64,000 bases of DNA from an uncultured Saccharospirillaceae bacterium. GTDB lineage: Bacteria > Pseudomonadota > Gammaproteobacteria > Pseudomonadales > Natronospirillaceae. Made by a program: the position numbers and the translations under genes. The stretch is from positions 62,001-126,000 of the forward strand of contig CAJXZL010000002.1 of the NCBI GenBank assembly GCA_913063165.1. Direction: 5' to 3'. Numbering within the stretch: the first letter of the stretch is position 1; the number at the start of each line of letters is the position of its first letter. Positions 8,550 through 18,182 of the stretch are shown here, in pieces. The notes beneath the pieces were generated by a model. It had not been told where the DNA came from, did not search any database, and saw only the letters and a program-made list of their open reading frames with translations.

Positions 8550-10259
8550 TTACACCCGCCTATAGGGCATATATTCCGCTTCCCACATGCGTTCGGCGAG
8601 ATAGCCATCTAGATTTTCTGGTAGAAAATCGATGGAACTATCTTTCTCTAGCATTTCTTCTAATACAGCCTTAGCAATCCTAAAGGATATGGTTCGTAGG
8701 TCGTGAATCTCAGGGTATACCGACCCATTGGCAAGCTGTTCGTCTGTTAGGCATTGTGCCAATTCAAACGCAGCTGTGGTAAACATATCTTTATCCATGA
8801 TCGATACTTTTGACAAGATAGCTGCCAATCCCACGCCTGGAAAGATAAATACATTATTACCTTGCCCCACGCGGTGAGTGACGCCCTTGTAAGTGACAGG
8901 CTCATATGGGCTGCCTGTCGCCACGATAGCCTGACCGCTACTCCATTTATATAAGTCTTCTGGTATCGCCTCTGAATGCGTTGTTGGGTTGGACAATGGA
9001 AAGATAATAGGGCGGTCTGAATGGCGGAGCATCAAGGATACATGAGTCTCTGTAAACGCTTGACCGATGCCACTGGTTCCAATCAATACCGTAACGGGCA
9101 CTTCTGTTAACAAGGACTCCAGATTGACTCGCTCTAGATCTGTCCAAGCAGTTACCTGTATACGAGATTTGGCGTAGGTGCGTTTGAATTCATCAAGGTT
9201 AGATCTGTCCGTCAGTACCACACCTTGACTGTCCAAAATAAAAATACGATCAGTAGCCTGTTCTGGTGTTAACCCATCCCGCACAAGTCCTGCATGAATT
9301 TGGTTGGCAACACCCACACCGCCAGCGCCAGCGCCATAAATGGCATAAATTTGATCGCTGATTCGTTCATTCTTGATACGATTGGCACCGATGACGCCTG
9401 CCAATACCACTGCTCCTGTACCCTGAATATCGTCATTAAAAGAGGGTAGGGTTTCGTGGTATCGCTCAAGATTATTAAACGCGTCCGACTTGCTAAAGTC
9501 TTCCCATTGTAAAACGGCTTTTGGAAATGCGTGTTTTACCTGAGCAACAAAGGTTGCAATAAATGTGTCGTAGGCCTCTCCAGTCATGCGTCTGTGTGGC
9601 ATTCCCAGATACATTGGGTCATTGAGTAACGACTCATTGTCGGTGCCGACATCCAATACAATGGGTAGGCAACTGGCGGGGTGTATGCCCGCGCCAAGGG
9701 TATATAGTGACAGCTTGCCAATGGGAATCCCCATACCACCGACACCTTGGTCACCAATACCTAAAATAGCTTTACTGTCGGTAACCACAATAATTTTGAT
9801 ATCTTTCGCACTAAAGTGATGGGCCATTTGGGCAATAGATGACACATTTTGTGGGGAGATATACAAACCGCGCGTTTTTTGGAATCGATGGCTGAACTCT
9901 TGGCAGGCCAATCCTACGGTAGGTGTATAAATTATCGGCGTCATTTCATCTAGGTGTCGAGACACCAATGCATAAAACAGTGTTTCGTTGCGGTCTTGCA
10001 GGGCACGAAGAAATACATATTTTGAAATATTTGAATCTTCAGACAAAAATCCTTCATAGGTTCTTTTTAATTGTGCATCGAATGTTTGAACCATGGGTGG
10101 CAATAATCCGACCAAATCAAAATCGATCCGTTCTTGTTCAGTGAACGCCGTGCTCTTATTCAATGTACGATCATTCAGTAATGCAGCGCCTGTTAGCGAG
10201 ACAGGTCTAAAATATGTTCCATCCTCGTCTTTCCAGCGCAGGTATTTTGCAATTGACAT
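8550..10259 (-). CDS. maeA: NAD-dependent malic enzyme
   Basis: The 569-residue cytoplasmic enzyme decarboxylates malate to pyruvate with reduction of NAD, linking the TCA cycle to pyruvate. The size and N-terminus match the large single-domain SfcA/MaeA type, not the 750-residue MaeB fusion. Visible signatures are YTPTVGLACQEFSH with the catalytic region, RGLYIS, the metal-binding WEDF and NDDIQGTGAVVLAG stretch, and the dinucleotide-binding GAGAGGVG motif. NAD preference is inferred from family membership. It is monocistronic, with a shared terminator downstream and about 170 bases to the next minus-strand gene upstream. Confidence 0.95.
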   Translation of the reverse strand: MSIAKYLRWKDEDGTYFRPVSLTGAALLNDRTLNKSTAFTEQERIDFDLVGLLPPMVQTFDAQLKRTYEGFLSEDSNISKYVFLRALQDRNETLFYALVSRHLDEMTPIIYTPTVGLACQEFSHRFQKTRGLYISPQNVSSIAQMAHHFSAKDIKIIVVTDSKAILGIGDQGVGGMGIPIGKLSLYTLGAGIHPASCLPIVLDVGTDNESLLNDPMYLGMPHRRMTGEAYDTFIATFVAQVKHAFPKAVLQWEDFSKSDAFNNLERYHETLPSFNDDIQGTGAVVLAGVIGANRIKNERISDQIYAIYGAGAGGVGVANQIHAGLVRDGLTPEQATDRIFILDSQGVVLTDRSNLDEFKRTYAKSRIQVTAWTDLERVNLESLLTEVPVTVLIGTSGIGQAFTETHVSLMLRHSDRPIIFPLSNPTTHSEAIPEDLYKWSSGQAIVATGSPYEPVTYKGVTHRVGQGNNVFIFPGVGLAAILSKVSIMDKDMFTTAAFELAQCLTDEQLANGSVYPEIHDLRTISFRIAKAVLEEMLEKDSSIDFLPENLDGYLAERMWEAEYMPYRRV

Positions 10260-10426
10260 GGATAGTACTCCCGAAGTGATTGTTTAAGTGGCTATAAACA
10301 GCATGCAAATAATGCAATGCCATTAAAAAATAATCCTGCATTAAAGATACAACATTTTAGAGATTGCGCAGGCCTTTAAGGTAATAAATTCTTGAATAGG
10401 ATTACCTTGTGTCACCGTAACTGACC

Positions 10427-11740
10427 TTATCCCAACACATTGCCGATCCCCTCGGTTGCAGTCCGTTTTCTGGAAAAAGTGGCCAAGTTTATGCGGTTAC
10501 CTGTTAGTGGCAGGGTATAATGACATGGGTGGCTATCGTGGTCGCTCCCAGATTCGCAATATTCAATGAGTGTTTTCATTATTGAACCGATCATTGGGCC
10601 ATTCTTAAATTGATTGCCACTGGTGCCCACTGCCATGTAGAAGCCATCCAGACAGGAGCGATCGTATATTGGCGTCCAATCTTGGGTCACGTCATAAAGG
10701 TCTGCTACACCACTGGCCCGATCAGGTATTGATAAGCTGGGTATACGCAATGCAGCGCGATAGACTTGAGCAGTCCAATTGTCAGTCGGATTTTTATTGA
10801 GTGTTTCAGGCTCATCTATCCATTCTAGCGGGTCACAGGCTGGCTCAGTGCCACCCACAACAAATTTATTACTGGGTTCGGTGCGATAATAAACCCCTGC
10901 ATCGGTGTCCATGACGATGGCTTTTTGATCGGTTATCCGAGTAAAGGACTCCGGTCTCTGTAAACTACAGGTTTCCTGTCGTAATGGACGACCCTGCACC
11001 AGCATGTCGCCTTGCACGTTGGCCATGGCATTTACAACCGTTGAATAGGGACCTGCAGCATTAACCACAATGCGGCATGACAGCTCGGTGACGTTTGAAC
11101 CTTCCAGAAGTAGTCCCGTCACTCGCCCGTTGTCTTGTTGAATACCGCATACCTTGGTGTGAAACATAAATTGCGCACCATAGCACTCTGCGGACTCTTT
11201 GAGATTTTGCGCAGCCTGCGCAGGATCAGATATATAGCCAGCATCTGGGGTCCAATAGCCTCCAGACATGGTCACTCCGCTTGGTTCGCCAAAGTCGGGA
11301 TGATCAGGGCGCTTAGGTGGGGCAAACGACACCATGTCAAAACCAGGAAAGTGGTGCGCTACAGTTTCGTTGTTCCACAACGTCCACGGGATGTTGAGGC
11401 TTGTTAGGTGGGACAAACTGTTTTCCATTGCCTCATCATGACCATTGTTGAGATAGAGCATGCCGGCTTCATAGAATTCAACCAGCGGTGACGGGCCAAT
11501 ATCACCCAGACAGGTACGCCATTGACGCCATTGCTGTAGGCTTTCCCACGCCAGAGCTGTGCTGTCTAACGTAGAATACGGCGTGCGTACAATGGCCGAT
11601 GAATTGCTGGTTGACCCATAGCCTGCGGCAGGCAGGGGGTCAATGCAGATAACGGAGTAGCCAGCTTTTGCCATTGCATGAGCGGTACTGGTTCCGACTA
11701 TACCAGCACCAATTATGGCAACGTCGTAGGATTGATTCAT
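10427..11740 (-). CDS. FAD-dependent oxidoreductase of the DAO family (amino/imino-acid oxidase-like)
   Basis: This 437-residue flavoenzyme begins with a Rossmann motif GAGIVGTSTAHAMAKAGY (residues 11-28), followed by an acidic residue binding the ribose and a second FAD contact near the C-terminus (MAVGTSGNQFKNGPMIG). These are the hallmarks of the D-amino-acid oxidase/sarcosine oxidase family, which oxidises secondary or primary amines to imines. The substrate is not visible in the sequence. The gene is divergent from an ALDH7-type aldehyde dehydrogenase across a 283-base gap. In Pseudomonas, a similar oxidase (AmaA, L-pipecolate oxidase) feeds aminoadipate semialdehyde to an ALDH7 enzyme (AmaB), so a lysine/pipecolate role is plausible by analogy only. 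No membrane segment or signal peptide is seen. Confidence 0.8.
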   Translation of the reverse strand: MNQSYDVAIIGAGIVGTSTAHAMAKAGYSVICIDPLPAAGYGSTSNSSAIVRTPYSTLDSTALAWESLQQWRQWRTCLGDIGPSPLVEFYEAGMLYLNNGHDEAMENSLSHLTSLNIPWTLWNNETVAHHFPGFDMVSFAPPKRPDHPDFGEPSGVTMSGGYWTPDAGYISDPAQAAQNLKESAECYGAQFMFHTKVCGIQQDNGRVTGLLLEGSNVTELSCRIVVNAAGPYSTVVNAMANVQGDMLVQGRPLRQETCSLQRPESFTRITDQKAIVMDTDAGVYYRTEPSNKFVVGGTEPACDPLEWIDEPETLNKNPTDNWTAQVYRAALRIPSLSIPDRASGVADLYDVTQDWTPIYDRSCLDGFYMAVGTSGNQFKNGPMIGSIMKTLIEYCESGSDHDSHPCHYTLPLTGNRINLATFSRKRTATEGIGNVLG

Positions 11741-12023
11741 AATTTCCTTCTATTATGTTGATAAGACAACACTGTTATGCCGCGACCAAAGGACTGTGCA
11801 AAGGTTTCAGCGCCTAAAATAATTGTTTTTATAAATGCCTTGACCAGAGCGTTCAATCGGGGAAACTATATCGCTGAAAATAACAAATAGAAATACAGTA
11901 AAGCTGAGGATGTAACATTCTTTGCTTATGAATTGCGCGGCCTCATTTATTTCAATACATCTATAGCTCCGCTTGGCTTAAGAGCGCTCCGGTCGCTTCA
12001 CCCATTGATAATCGGTACCCATT
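11741..12023. promoter_or_regulatory. Divergent control region for the FAD oxidase and ALDH7 genes
   Basis: This 283-base intergenic region must hold the start signals of both divergent genes. A TTGACC hexamer lies at 11840-11845 without a convincing -10 at good spacing, and TCAGCG/CGCTGA half-sites flank it. No clear operator stands out. Confidence 0.35.
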
Positions 12024-13565
12024 ATGAACTTAGAAAGTTTACACAGTCTTAAATTGTTCCTAAACGCAGGCGATAAAACACTGCCGGCGGTCTCTAGATT
12101 CGGACAACAACTTGCCGGTAACGGTGATGCTTGCACGACATTTTCACCCATAGACGGAACGTCATTAGCACAATTTAGCGATGCCAGTTCTGATCAGATT
12201 GATGATGCCATAGCGCAAGCACAAACCAGTTTTGAAATGTGGCGAACGGTACCGGCACCGAAAAGAGGCGAATTGGTGAAGGCTATTGGCGACATTGCGC
12301 GCGAGCACAAGCAACTGTTGGCCGACATCATCACACTTGAGTGCGGGAAAATTGTTCAGGAATCATTAGGTGAAGTCCAAGAGTGGATTGATATCTGCGA
12401 CTTTGCTGTTGGCCTATCACGTCAGTTACATGGCCTTACTATCGCCAGTGAGCGACCTGAACATCGTATGATGGAGCAGTGGCACCCACTAGGACCCATC
12501 GGTGTCATAACTGCATTCAATTTTCCGATGGCCGTATGGTCTTGGAATGCCATGCTAGCGTTGGTCTGTGGCAACACCATCATTATAAAGCCATCAGAAA
12601 AAGCGCCACTGTGCGCATTGGCATGCCACCGCATTGTCACCCTAGCGCAAGAACGGTGTGGCATAGACATTCCAGCGTTGAATCAAGTAATTTTGGGTCG
12701 TGCAGATGCAGGGGCACACATTGCTGCCAGTACTGCCATACCGCTGGTGTCTGCAACTGGCTCTGTGCCAATGGGTAGAAAAGTGGCTTCTGTAGTGGGC
12801 GCGCGATTGGGTCGGTCGTTATTAGAACTCGGGGGCAATAATGCCTGTATTTTAACACCTGACGCCAATTTGGATCTGGCTATTCGTGGTGTGGTGTTCT
12901 CTGCAGTAGGTACCTGTGGTCAGCGATGTACTACCATGCGGCGATTAATTGTACATAAGTCCATCGCCCAAGAAGTGAAACAACGCTTGGTTGCAGCATA
13001 TCAAACATTGCCAATCGGCGATCCATCAGTTAATGGCACCCTCATTGGTCCACTGATCGATCAGTTGTCGGTTGACGCAATGGCAAGGGCATTAGACAAC
13101 AGCGTGAAAGAGGGTGGTGAGATTCTCTGTGGTGGCGTTACCGCAGACGTTCCAGAGTCACTCGGTGGCTTTTATGTGAAACCTGCCATTGTGGCAATGC
13201 AAGCACAAACGGCCACAGTGGAGACCGAAACCTTCGCACCTATTCTCTATGTGATGGAGTACGACACACTAGACGAAGCGATTGCGCTTCAAAATGATGT
13301 CCCCCAAGGGCTGTCCTCATCAATTTTCACCAACAATTTGCAAGAAGCCGAACTATTCCTGGCAGCAACAGGGTCTGATTGTGGTATTGCCAATGTCAAC
13401 ATCGGTACTTCTGGTGCGGAGATTGGCGGCGCATTTGGAGGAGAGAAGGAAACAGGCGGTGGCCGTGAAAGCGGATCTGACGCTTGGAAGAACTATATGC
13501 GCAGAGCAACTAACACGATTAACTATGGAAAAGAGCTTCCATTAGCACAGGGGATCGAATTTTAA
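12024..13565 (+). CDS. ALDH7-family aldehyde dehydrogenase (aminoadipate-semialdehyde dehydrogenase-like)
   Basis: This 513-residue NAD(P)-dependent dehydrogenase oxidises an aldehyde to the acid. Catalytic Cys302 sits in GTCGQRCTTMRR, the form typical of the ALDH7/antiquitin subfamily, and general base Glu268 in LLELGGNN. FNFP and KPSEKAPLCALA are the cofactor-pocket motifs. ALDH7 enzymes act on alpha-aminoadipate semialdehyde in lysine catabolism or on related aldehydes such as betaine aldehyde. The neighbouring divergent FAD oxidase supports an amine-to-aldehyde-to-acid sequence. The liv amino-acid transporter begins 146 bases downstream but has its own promoter-like sequence. The enzyme class is firm and the substrate is inferred. 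Confidence 0.9.
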   Translation: MNLESLHSLKLFLNAGDKTLPAVSRFGQQLAGNGDACTTFSPIDGTSLAQFSDASSDQIDDAIAQAQTSFEMWRTVPAPKRGELVKAIGDIAREHKQLLADIITLECGKIVQESLGEVQEWIDICDFAVGLSRQLHGLTIASERPEHRMMEQWHPLGPIGVITAFNFPMAVWSWNAMLALVCGNTIIIKPSEKAPLCALACHRIVTLAQERCGIDIPALNQVILGRADAGAHIAASTAIPLVSATGSVPMGRKVASVVGARLGRSLLELGGNNACILTPDANLDLAIRGVVFSAVGTCGQRCTTMRRLIVHKSIAQEVKQRLVAAYQTLPIGDPSVNGTLIGPLIDQLSVDAMARALDNSVKEGGEILCGGVTADVPESLGGFYVKPAIVAMQAQTATVETETFAPILYVMEYDTLDEAIALQNDVPQGLSSSIFTNNLQEAELFLAATGSDCGIANVNIGTSGAEIGGAFGGEKETGGGRESGSDAWKNYMRRATNTINYGKELPLAQGIEF

Positions 13566-13574
13566 GGTTTTTTA

Positions 13575-13602
13575 TTGTCAAACCGCCTTGTCGTAGTATA
13601 AT
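13575..13602 (+). promoter_or_regulatory. Predicted sigma-70 promoter for livK
   Basis: TTGTCA at 13575-13580 and a consensus TATAAT at 13597-13602 are separated by 16 bases, 110 bases upstream of the livK start. A strong GGAAGG ribosome-binding site precedes the ATG at 13712. This fits a highly expressed binding protein. Confidence 0.6.
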
Positions 13603-13711
13603 CACTACGTTCTGCTCTGAATTAATTTTAAAAGTGTGCGAAAGTTGCTTGTTTTTTACTAATTAATAAGAATTAGATCACATACTAAAAAAACAATAAG
13701 GAAGGTCCAAC

Positions 13712-14827
13712 ATGCATAAAAGTATCAAAATCTCTGCATTAGCAGTCGTCACAGCTGGCTCGCTAATCGCAGGCTCAGCAATGGCTGAAATCAAAATTGG
13801 TGTTGCTGGTCCTCACACAGGTCCTTACGCAGCGTTCGGTATGCAATTATGGAAAGGTGCTTCTCAAGCAGCTAAAGACATTAACGCAGCTGGCGGTATT
13901 AATGGCGAAATGATTGTTTTGGTTAAGGGCGACGACCGTTGCGAGCCAAAAGAAGCTGTTTCTGTTGCTAACCGCATGGCAGACCAGGATGGCGTAGCCG
14001 CTGTTGTCGGTCACTTCTGTTCATCAAGTTCTATTCCTGCTTCAGTTGTATATGACGAAGCTGGCGTGTTCATGATTACCCCTGCATCTACTAACCCAAC
14101 TGTAACTGACCGCGGCCTACCTGGCGTTTTCCGTGCATGTGGTCGTGATGATCAGCAGGGTATCGTTGCTGGTGAATACATCGTGAATACGTTGAAAGCT
14201 AAAAGCGTTGCGATTATTCATGACAAGGACACTTATGGTCAGGGCCTAGCCGACGCGACTAAAAATACCCTTAATGGTTTGGGTGTTACAGAAGTGTTGT
14301 ATGAAGGTTTGACACGTGGTGAGAAAGACTTCAACGCATTGGTTACTAAGATCAAGTCAACTAAAGCTGAAGTTGTATACTTCGGTGGCTTGCATTCAGA
14401 AGCCGGTCCATTGGTTCGTCAGATGCGTGAACAGGGCCTAACAGCATTGTTTATCTCTGGTGACGGTATCGTATCTCAAGACTTCGTAACTGCTGCTGGC
14501 GGTGCTTCATTCGTTGAAGGCGTGTTGATGACTTTCGGTGCTGATCCAACATCATACCCAGCGGGCGCTGAAGCAGTTGCTTCATTCAAGGCAAGCGGTT
14601 ATGAGCCTGAAGGCTATACCATGTACTCTTACACTGCTATGCAGGTAGTTGCTGCAGCAATGAACGGCGCTAAGTCTAACGACGGTATGAAAGCTGCTGC
14701 TTGGTTGCACGCTAACGGAAACATCGCTACTGCTATGGGCTCTAAGAGCTTTGATAGCAAAGGTGACTTGACTGTTTCTGACTACGTTATGTATGAGTGG
14801 AAAGACGGTAACTACGCTGAGAAGTAA
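13712..14827 (+). CDS. livK: Branched-chain amino-acid ABC transporter, periplasmic binding protein
   Basis: This 371-residue periplasmic protein captures leucine/isoleucine/valine-type substrates for the LivHMGF permease. A classic signal peptide (KSIKISALAVVTAGSLIAG, ending at AMA before EIKIGVAGPHTGPYAAFG) is followed by the type I binding-protein fold of the Leu/Ile/Val family. Conserved ligand-pocket features include HFCSSSSIPAS and TPASTNP. Codon use is noticeably biased towards frequent codons, consistent with strong expression. It heads the cluster livK-livH-livM-livG-livF, separated from livH by 264 bases that contain a terminator-like hairpin. The real ligand could be another amino acid or amide, since the family is broad. 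Confidence 0.93.
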   Translation: MHKSIKISALAVVTAGSLIAGSAMAEIKIGVAGPHTGPYAAFGMQLWKGASQAAKDINAAGGINGEMIVLVKGDDRCEPKEAVSVANRMADQDGVAAVVGHFCSSSSIPASVVYDEAGVFMITPASTNPTVTDRGLPGVFRACGRDDQQGIVAGEYIVNTLKAKSVAIIHDKDTYGQGLADATKNTLNGLGVTEVLYEGLTRGEKDFNALVTKIKSTKAEVVYFGGLHSEAGPLVRQMREQGLTALFISGDGIVSQDFVTAAGGASFVEGVLMTFGADPTSYPAGAEAVASFKASGYEPEGYTMYSYTAMQVVAAAMNGAKSNDGMKAAAWLHANGNIATAMGSKSFDSKGDLTVSDYVMYEWKDGNYAEK

Positions 14828-14843
14828 TTCAAAGCGGTCTGAC

Positions 14844-14907
14844 GCTGCAGTTTAACTGCAGCAACTATAACCGGGCTCATCCTGTTGGGGTTTGCCCGGT
14901 TGTTTTT
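14844..14907 (+). terminator. Terminator/attenuator between livK and livH
   Basis: Two hairpins follow the livK stop. The first is GCTGCAG/CTGCAGC (14844-14862, 5-base loop). The second is ACCGGGC/GCCCGGT (14870-14900), followed by TGTTTTT. The second is a typical rho-independent terminator and would reduce read-through so that binding protein is made in excess over permease. Confidence 0.75.
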
Positions 14908-15091
14908 GATATCGATACTGGTAATTCGTTGCGCTAGATTTTTACCTAGATGTAACACCCTCCAGTAATTAGCTTATAGCCCCACAGTCCCTGCAGTTTT
15001 ATCTGTGCCAATCTAAAACACGAAGCCTGCTATTGGGTTAAAAGCATCGTTGTTCTGGCGGGTCTGTTTTATACATATATTGGGTGATCCA

Positions 15092-16012
15092 ATGGATAGT
15101 TTAGCTATTATATTGCAACAACTTGTTAACGGCCTGACGCTAGGTTCTGTATATGGCCTTATCGCAATTGGCTATACCATGGTTTACGGTATCATAGGCA
15201 TGATCAACTTTGCCCATGGCGACCTGTACATGGTGTCTGCTTATTTAACTGCCATCTTTTTGGCACTACTGTCTTTCTTTGGTATCGATTCCTTACCCGT
15301 TGTACTGTTTCTAACACTGTTAGGAACCATGGCCATTACTGGCGTGTATGGCTGGGTGATTGAGCGTGTTGCTTATCGTCCGTTACGTAATTCGACGCGA
15401 CTAGCGCCATTGATCTCAGCAATCGGTATTTCATTTGTATTACAGGAATACGTGCGCATTAACCAAGGATCTAACGACCAGGGTATTCCCGCGTTATTGT
15501 TTGGCGCTGTGCGCGTTCCAGTCGGCAATGATTTCTTTCAAATCACCTATTCGCAAATCCTAATTATCGTTGTGTCTTTATTGGGAATGGGTTTGTTAAC
15601 CTATGTTATTCAAAAAACCGAGTTAGGCCGACAGTGTCGTGCGACTCAGATGGACAGAAAAATGTCCGGAATTTTAGGCATTCACACTGACCGCATTATT
15701 TCGACGGTGTTCGTTATCGGCGCAGCAATGGGTGCAGTGGCGGGTGTATTGGTAACCCTTAACTACGGTTCATTTAACTTTTCAAGTGGCTTCATTATCG
15801 GAATCAAGGCCTTTACCGCTGCTGTATTGGGTGGCATTGGTTCGCTTCCTGGCGCTATGTTGGGTGGTATTGTATTGGGCATGGCAGAGTCACTATTTTC
15901 CGGCTTGGTTAACACTGACTACAAAGACGTGTTTGCCTTTGGTTTGCTCGTGACTGTCATGATCTTTAAGCCTAGTGGTCTTCTAGGAAAACCTGCTGTG
16001 GAGAAAGTGTAA
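15092..16012 (+). CDS. livH: Branched-chain amino-acid ABC transporter permease LivH
   Basis: This 306-residue inner-membrane permease has eight or so hydrophobic helices beginning with LVNGLTLGSVYGLIAIGYTMVYG and the family signature GMINFAHGDLYM. Together with LivM it forms the channel through which substrate delivered by LivK is moved. ATG at 15092 is chosen over an in-frame start 42 bases earlier because the protein then begins at the family-typical position and is preceded by GGGTGA. The conserved EAA-like cytoplasmic loop is visible near ATQMDRKMSGILGI. It is followed two bases later by livM. Confidence 0.94.
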   Translation: MDSLAIILQQLVNGLTLGSVYGLIAIGYTMVYGIIGMINFAHGDLYMVSAYLTAIFLALLSFFGIDSLPVVLFLTLLGTMAITGVYGWVIERVAYRPLRNSTRLAPLISAIGISFVLQEYVRINQGSNDQGIPALLFGAVRVPVGNDFFQITYSQILIIVVSLLGMGLLTYVIQKTELGRQCRATQMDRKMSGILGIHTDRIISTVFVIGAAMGAVAGVLVTLNYGSFNFSSGFIIGIKAFTAAVLGGIGSLPGAMLGGIVLGMAESLFSGLVNTDYKDVFAFGLLVTVMIFKPSGLLGKPAVEKV

Positions 16013-16014
16013 CC

Positions 16015-17310
16015 ATGAATATAAAACACAGCTTTTTGGATGCATTTGTCGCAGCCATTTTGGCAACGATTGTTTTTGGCCCCATCATGGGCATCGTATT
16101 AGACGGATACTCATTTAACCTAGACGTTCCTCGCGTCGCCATAATTGTTGGTATCATTTTTGTTGGACGATTTGTTTTCCAGCTCACCATATCAACACAA
16201 GGCGGACGAGACTTTTTTCAGCAGTTTGAAAAAGGACGTGCCGGTTCTATTGAAGTAACGGATCCGGGTATTAAAACAGTACTCGCCAAGGCTATACCCT
16301 TTATTATGTTGGCCGCGGCTATCTTGCCTTTCTTCATTGGCAAATACTGGATTACGATCTTGATTTTGGCCTATATCTATATCCTATTGGGTCTGGGTCT
16401 CAATATCGTCGTGGGCTTGGCTGGTCTTCTTGACCTTGGTTTTGTTGCTTTCTACGCCATTGGTGCTTATGGATTGGCACTGGGCAGTGAGTATTTGGGC
16501 ATTGGTTTCTGGATTGCTTTGCCGATGTCAGCCATTTTGGCCGCGAGTTTTGGTGCAATTCTGGGCTTTCCGGTGCTGCGTATGCACGGAGATTATTTGG
16601 CGATCGTGACACTCGGATTTGGTGAGATCATCCGTTTGGTATTAAACAACTGGTCTGCGTTCACGCATGGCCCTAACGGCGCCAGTGCACCGCCAGCTAC
16701 CCTGTTTAATCTCGAATTCAAACGCACTGCTGCTGAAGGCTATACGCCGTTTCATGAATTCTTCAATATCGATTACAACTCAACACACCGCTATATCTTC
16801 ATCTATTTGCTGGTCCTAATCGCCGTGGCTTTTGCTCTGCGATTGAAGCACCGATTGGTGAAAATGCCTATTGGTCGCGCGTGGGAAGCATTGCGCGAAA
16901 ATGAAATTGCCTGTCGTTCATTGGGCATGAACCACGTCACTATCAAGTTGTCAGCCTTCATGATGGGCGCTGCGATTGCTGGTGTTGCTGGTGTGTTTTT
17001 TGCTGCAAAAGACGGTTTCGTTAACCCAGCGTCATTTTCGTTTATCGAATCTGCGTTAATTTTGGCGATTGTTGTTTTGGGTGGATTGGGCTCGACTGTC
17101 GGCGTGGTTATTGCCGCTTTGTTGGTCATTCTGATTCCAGAAGTAATGCGTGAATTCTCTGAATACCGTTATCTCGTATTTGGCCTATTGATGGTCATTA
17201 TGATGATTATTCGTCCTCGTGGCTTAATCACTATTAAGCGCGATCGAAAGTTCAGTACCAAAGGCGAAGGTGCCGTGGTAGAGACCAAACAAGGGGAGGG
17301 TGCAGCATGA
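16015..17310 (+). CDS. livM: Branched-chain amino-acid ABC transporter permease LivM
   Basis: The 431-residue inner-membrane partner of LivH is longer than many homologues because of an extra N-terminal region with two hydrophobic segments (about 10-60) and a charged linker before the core. The core carries GLGLNIVVGLAGLLDLGFVAFYAIGAY-type helices and the cytoplasmic loop GRAWEALRENEIACRSLGMN that contacts the ATPases. The C-terminal 25 residues are charged and probably cytoplasmic. The gene starts two bases after livH and overlaps livG by four bases, indicating translational coupling. Confidence 0.94.
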   Translation: MNIKHSFLDAFVAAILATIVFGPIMGIVLDGYSFNLDVPRVAIIVGIIFVGRFVFQLTISTQGGRDFFQQFEKGRAGSIEVTDPGIKTVLAKAIPFIMLAAAILPFFIGKYWITILILAYIYILLGLGLNIVVGLAGLLDLGFVAFYAIGAYGLALGSEYLGIGFWIALPMSAILAASFGAILGFPVLRMHGDYLAIVTLGFGEIIRLVLNNWSAFTHGPNGASAPPATLFNLEFKRTAAEGYTPFHEFFNIDYNSTHRYIFIYLLVLIAVAFALRLKHRLVKMPIGRAWEALRENEIACRSLGMNHVTIKLSAFMMGAAIAGVAGVFFAAKDGFVNPASFSFIESALILAIVVLGGLGSTVGVVIAALLVILIPEVMREFSEYRYLVFGLLMVIMMIIRPRGLITIKRDRKFSTKGEGAVVETKQGEGAA

Positions 17311-18182
17311 GCAAAAACATTCTCACAATCGACAAACTGAGCATGCGATTTGGCGGCATTTTGGCGTTAGACAATGTTTCTTTTGAGGTCGAGAAAGGCT
17401 CTATTACAGCACTTATTGGCCCTAACGGTGCAGGTAAGACAACGGTATTTAACTGTATTACTGGCTTTTATAAAGCGACATCGGGTGCATTAACACTTCA
17501 CACCCGACAAGAGCCAACGTCTATTAATAAGGTGTTAGGCCAACCTTTTCAATTAGACGATATCTTTAAGCCAAGACAGCTGGCTAGCCGTATTTTTTAT
17601 AAAATGTTTGGTGGCACACACCGTGTCAACATGGCAGGTTTGGCACGTACGTTCCAAAACATTCAATTGTTCAACGATTTGACTGTTATTGAAAACCTAC
17701 AAATTGCCCAACACAACACGGTTAATAAAAGTTTGTTTGCTGGGGTATTTAATACCAAAGCCTTTAAAGAGTCTGAACAAGCGTCTATCGATCGTGCTTA
17801 TGAACTGCTTGAGGTTTTTAATCTGACAGCAGATGCCAACCGTTTGGCGGGTGAAATGTCTTATGGTCAGCAACGTCGTTTGGAAATTGCTCGAGCGATT
17901 TGCACCAACCCAGAAATGATTGCTTTGGATGAACCTGCTGCAGGCTTGAATCCAAATGAAACAGAAGCCTTGGCCAAAATGATTCAAATGCTACGCACAG
18001 AATTTAAAATGACTGTGATGTTGATTGAGCATGATATGGGCATGGTTATGAAAGTTTCGGATTTCATTATTGTATTGGACCATGGTGAAGTAATCGCCAA
18101 AGGCACACCAGACGAAATCTTGAATAATCCAAAGGTCATTGCAGCCTATCTGGGCGTGGACGACGACGAGGTGGCCGCATGA
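17307..18182 (+). CDS. livG: Branched-chain amino-acid ABC transporter ATPase LivG
   Basis: This 291-residue ATPase energises the LivHM permease. Walker A is GPNGAGKTT (about 36-44), the Q-loop is in LARTFQNIQLF, the signature is MSYGQQRRLEIARA and Walker B is MIALDEPAAGLNP. The final switch His is in LIEHDMGMVM. An insertion between Walker A and the Q-loop (about residues 60-108) is typical of LivG/BraF proteins. The ATG overlaps the livM stop and its own stop overlaps the livF start, as expected in this operon. Confidence 0.95.
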   Translation: MSKNILTIDKLSMRFGGILALDNVSFEVEKGSITALIGPNGAGKTTVFNCITGFYKATSGALTLHTRQEPTSINKVLGQPFQLDDIFKPRQLASRIFYKMFGGTHRVNMAGLARTFQNIQLFNDLTVIENLQIAQHNTVNKSLFAGVFNTKAFKESEQASIDRAYELLEVFNLTADANRLAGEMSYGQQRRLEIARAICTNPEMIALDEPAAGLNPNETEALAKMIQMLRTEFKMTVMLIEHDMGMVMKVSDFIIVLDHGEVIAKGTPDEILNNPKVIAAYLGVDDDEVAA

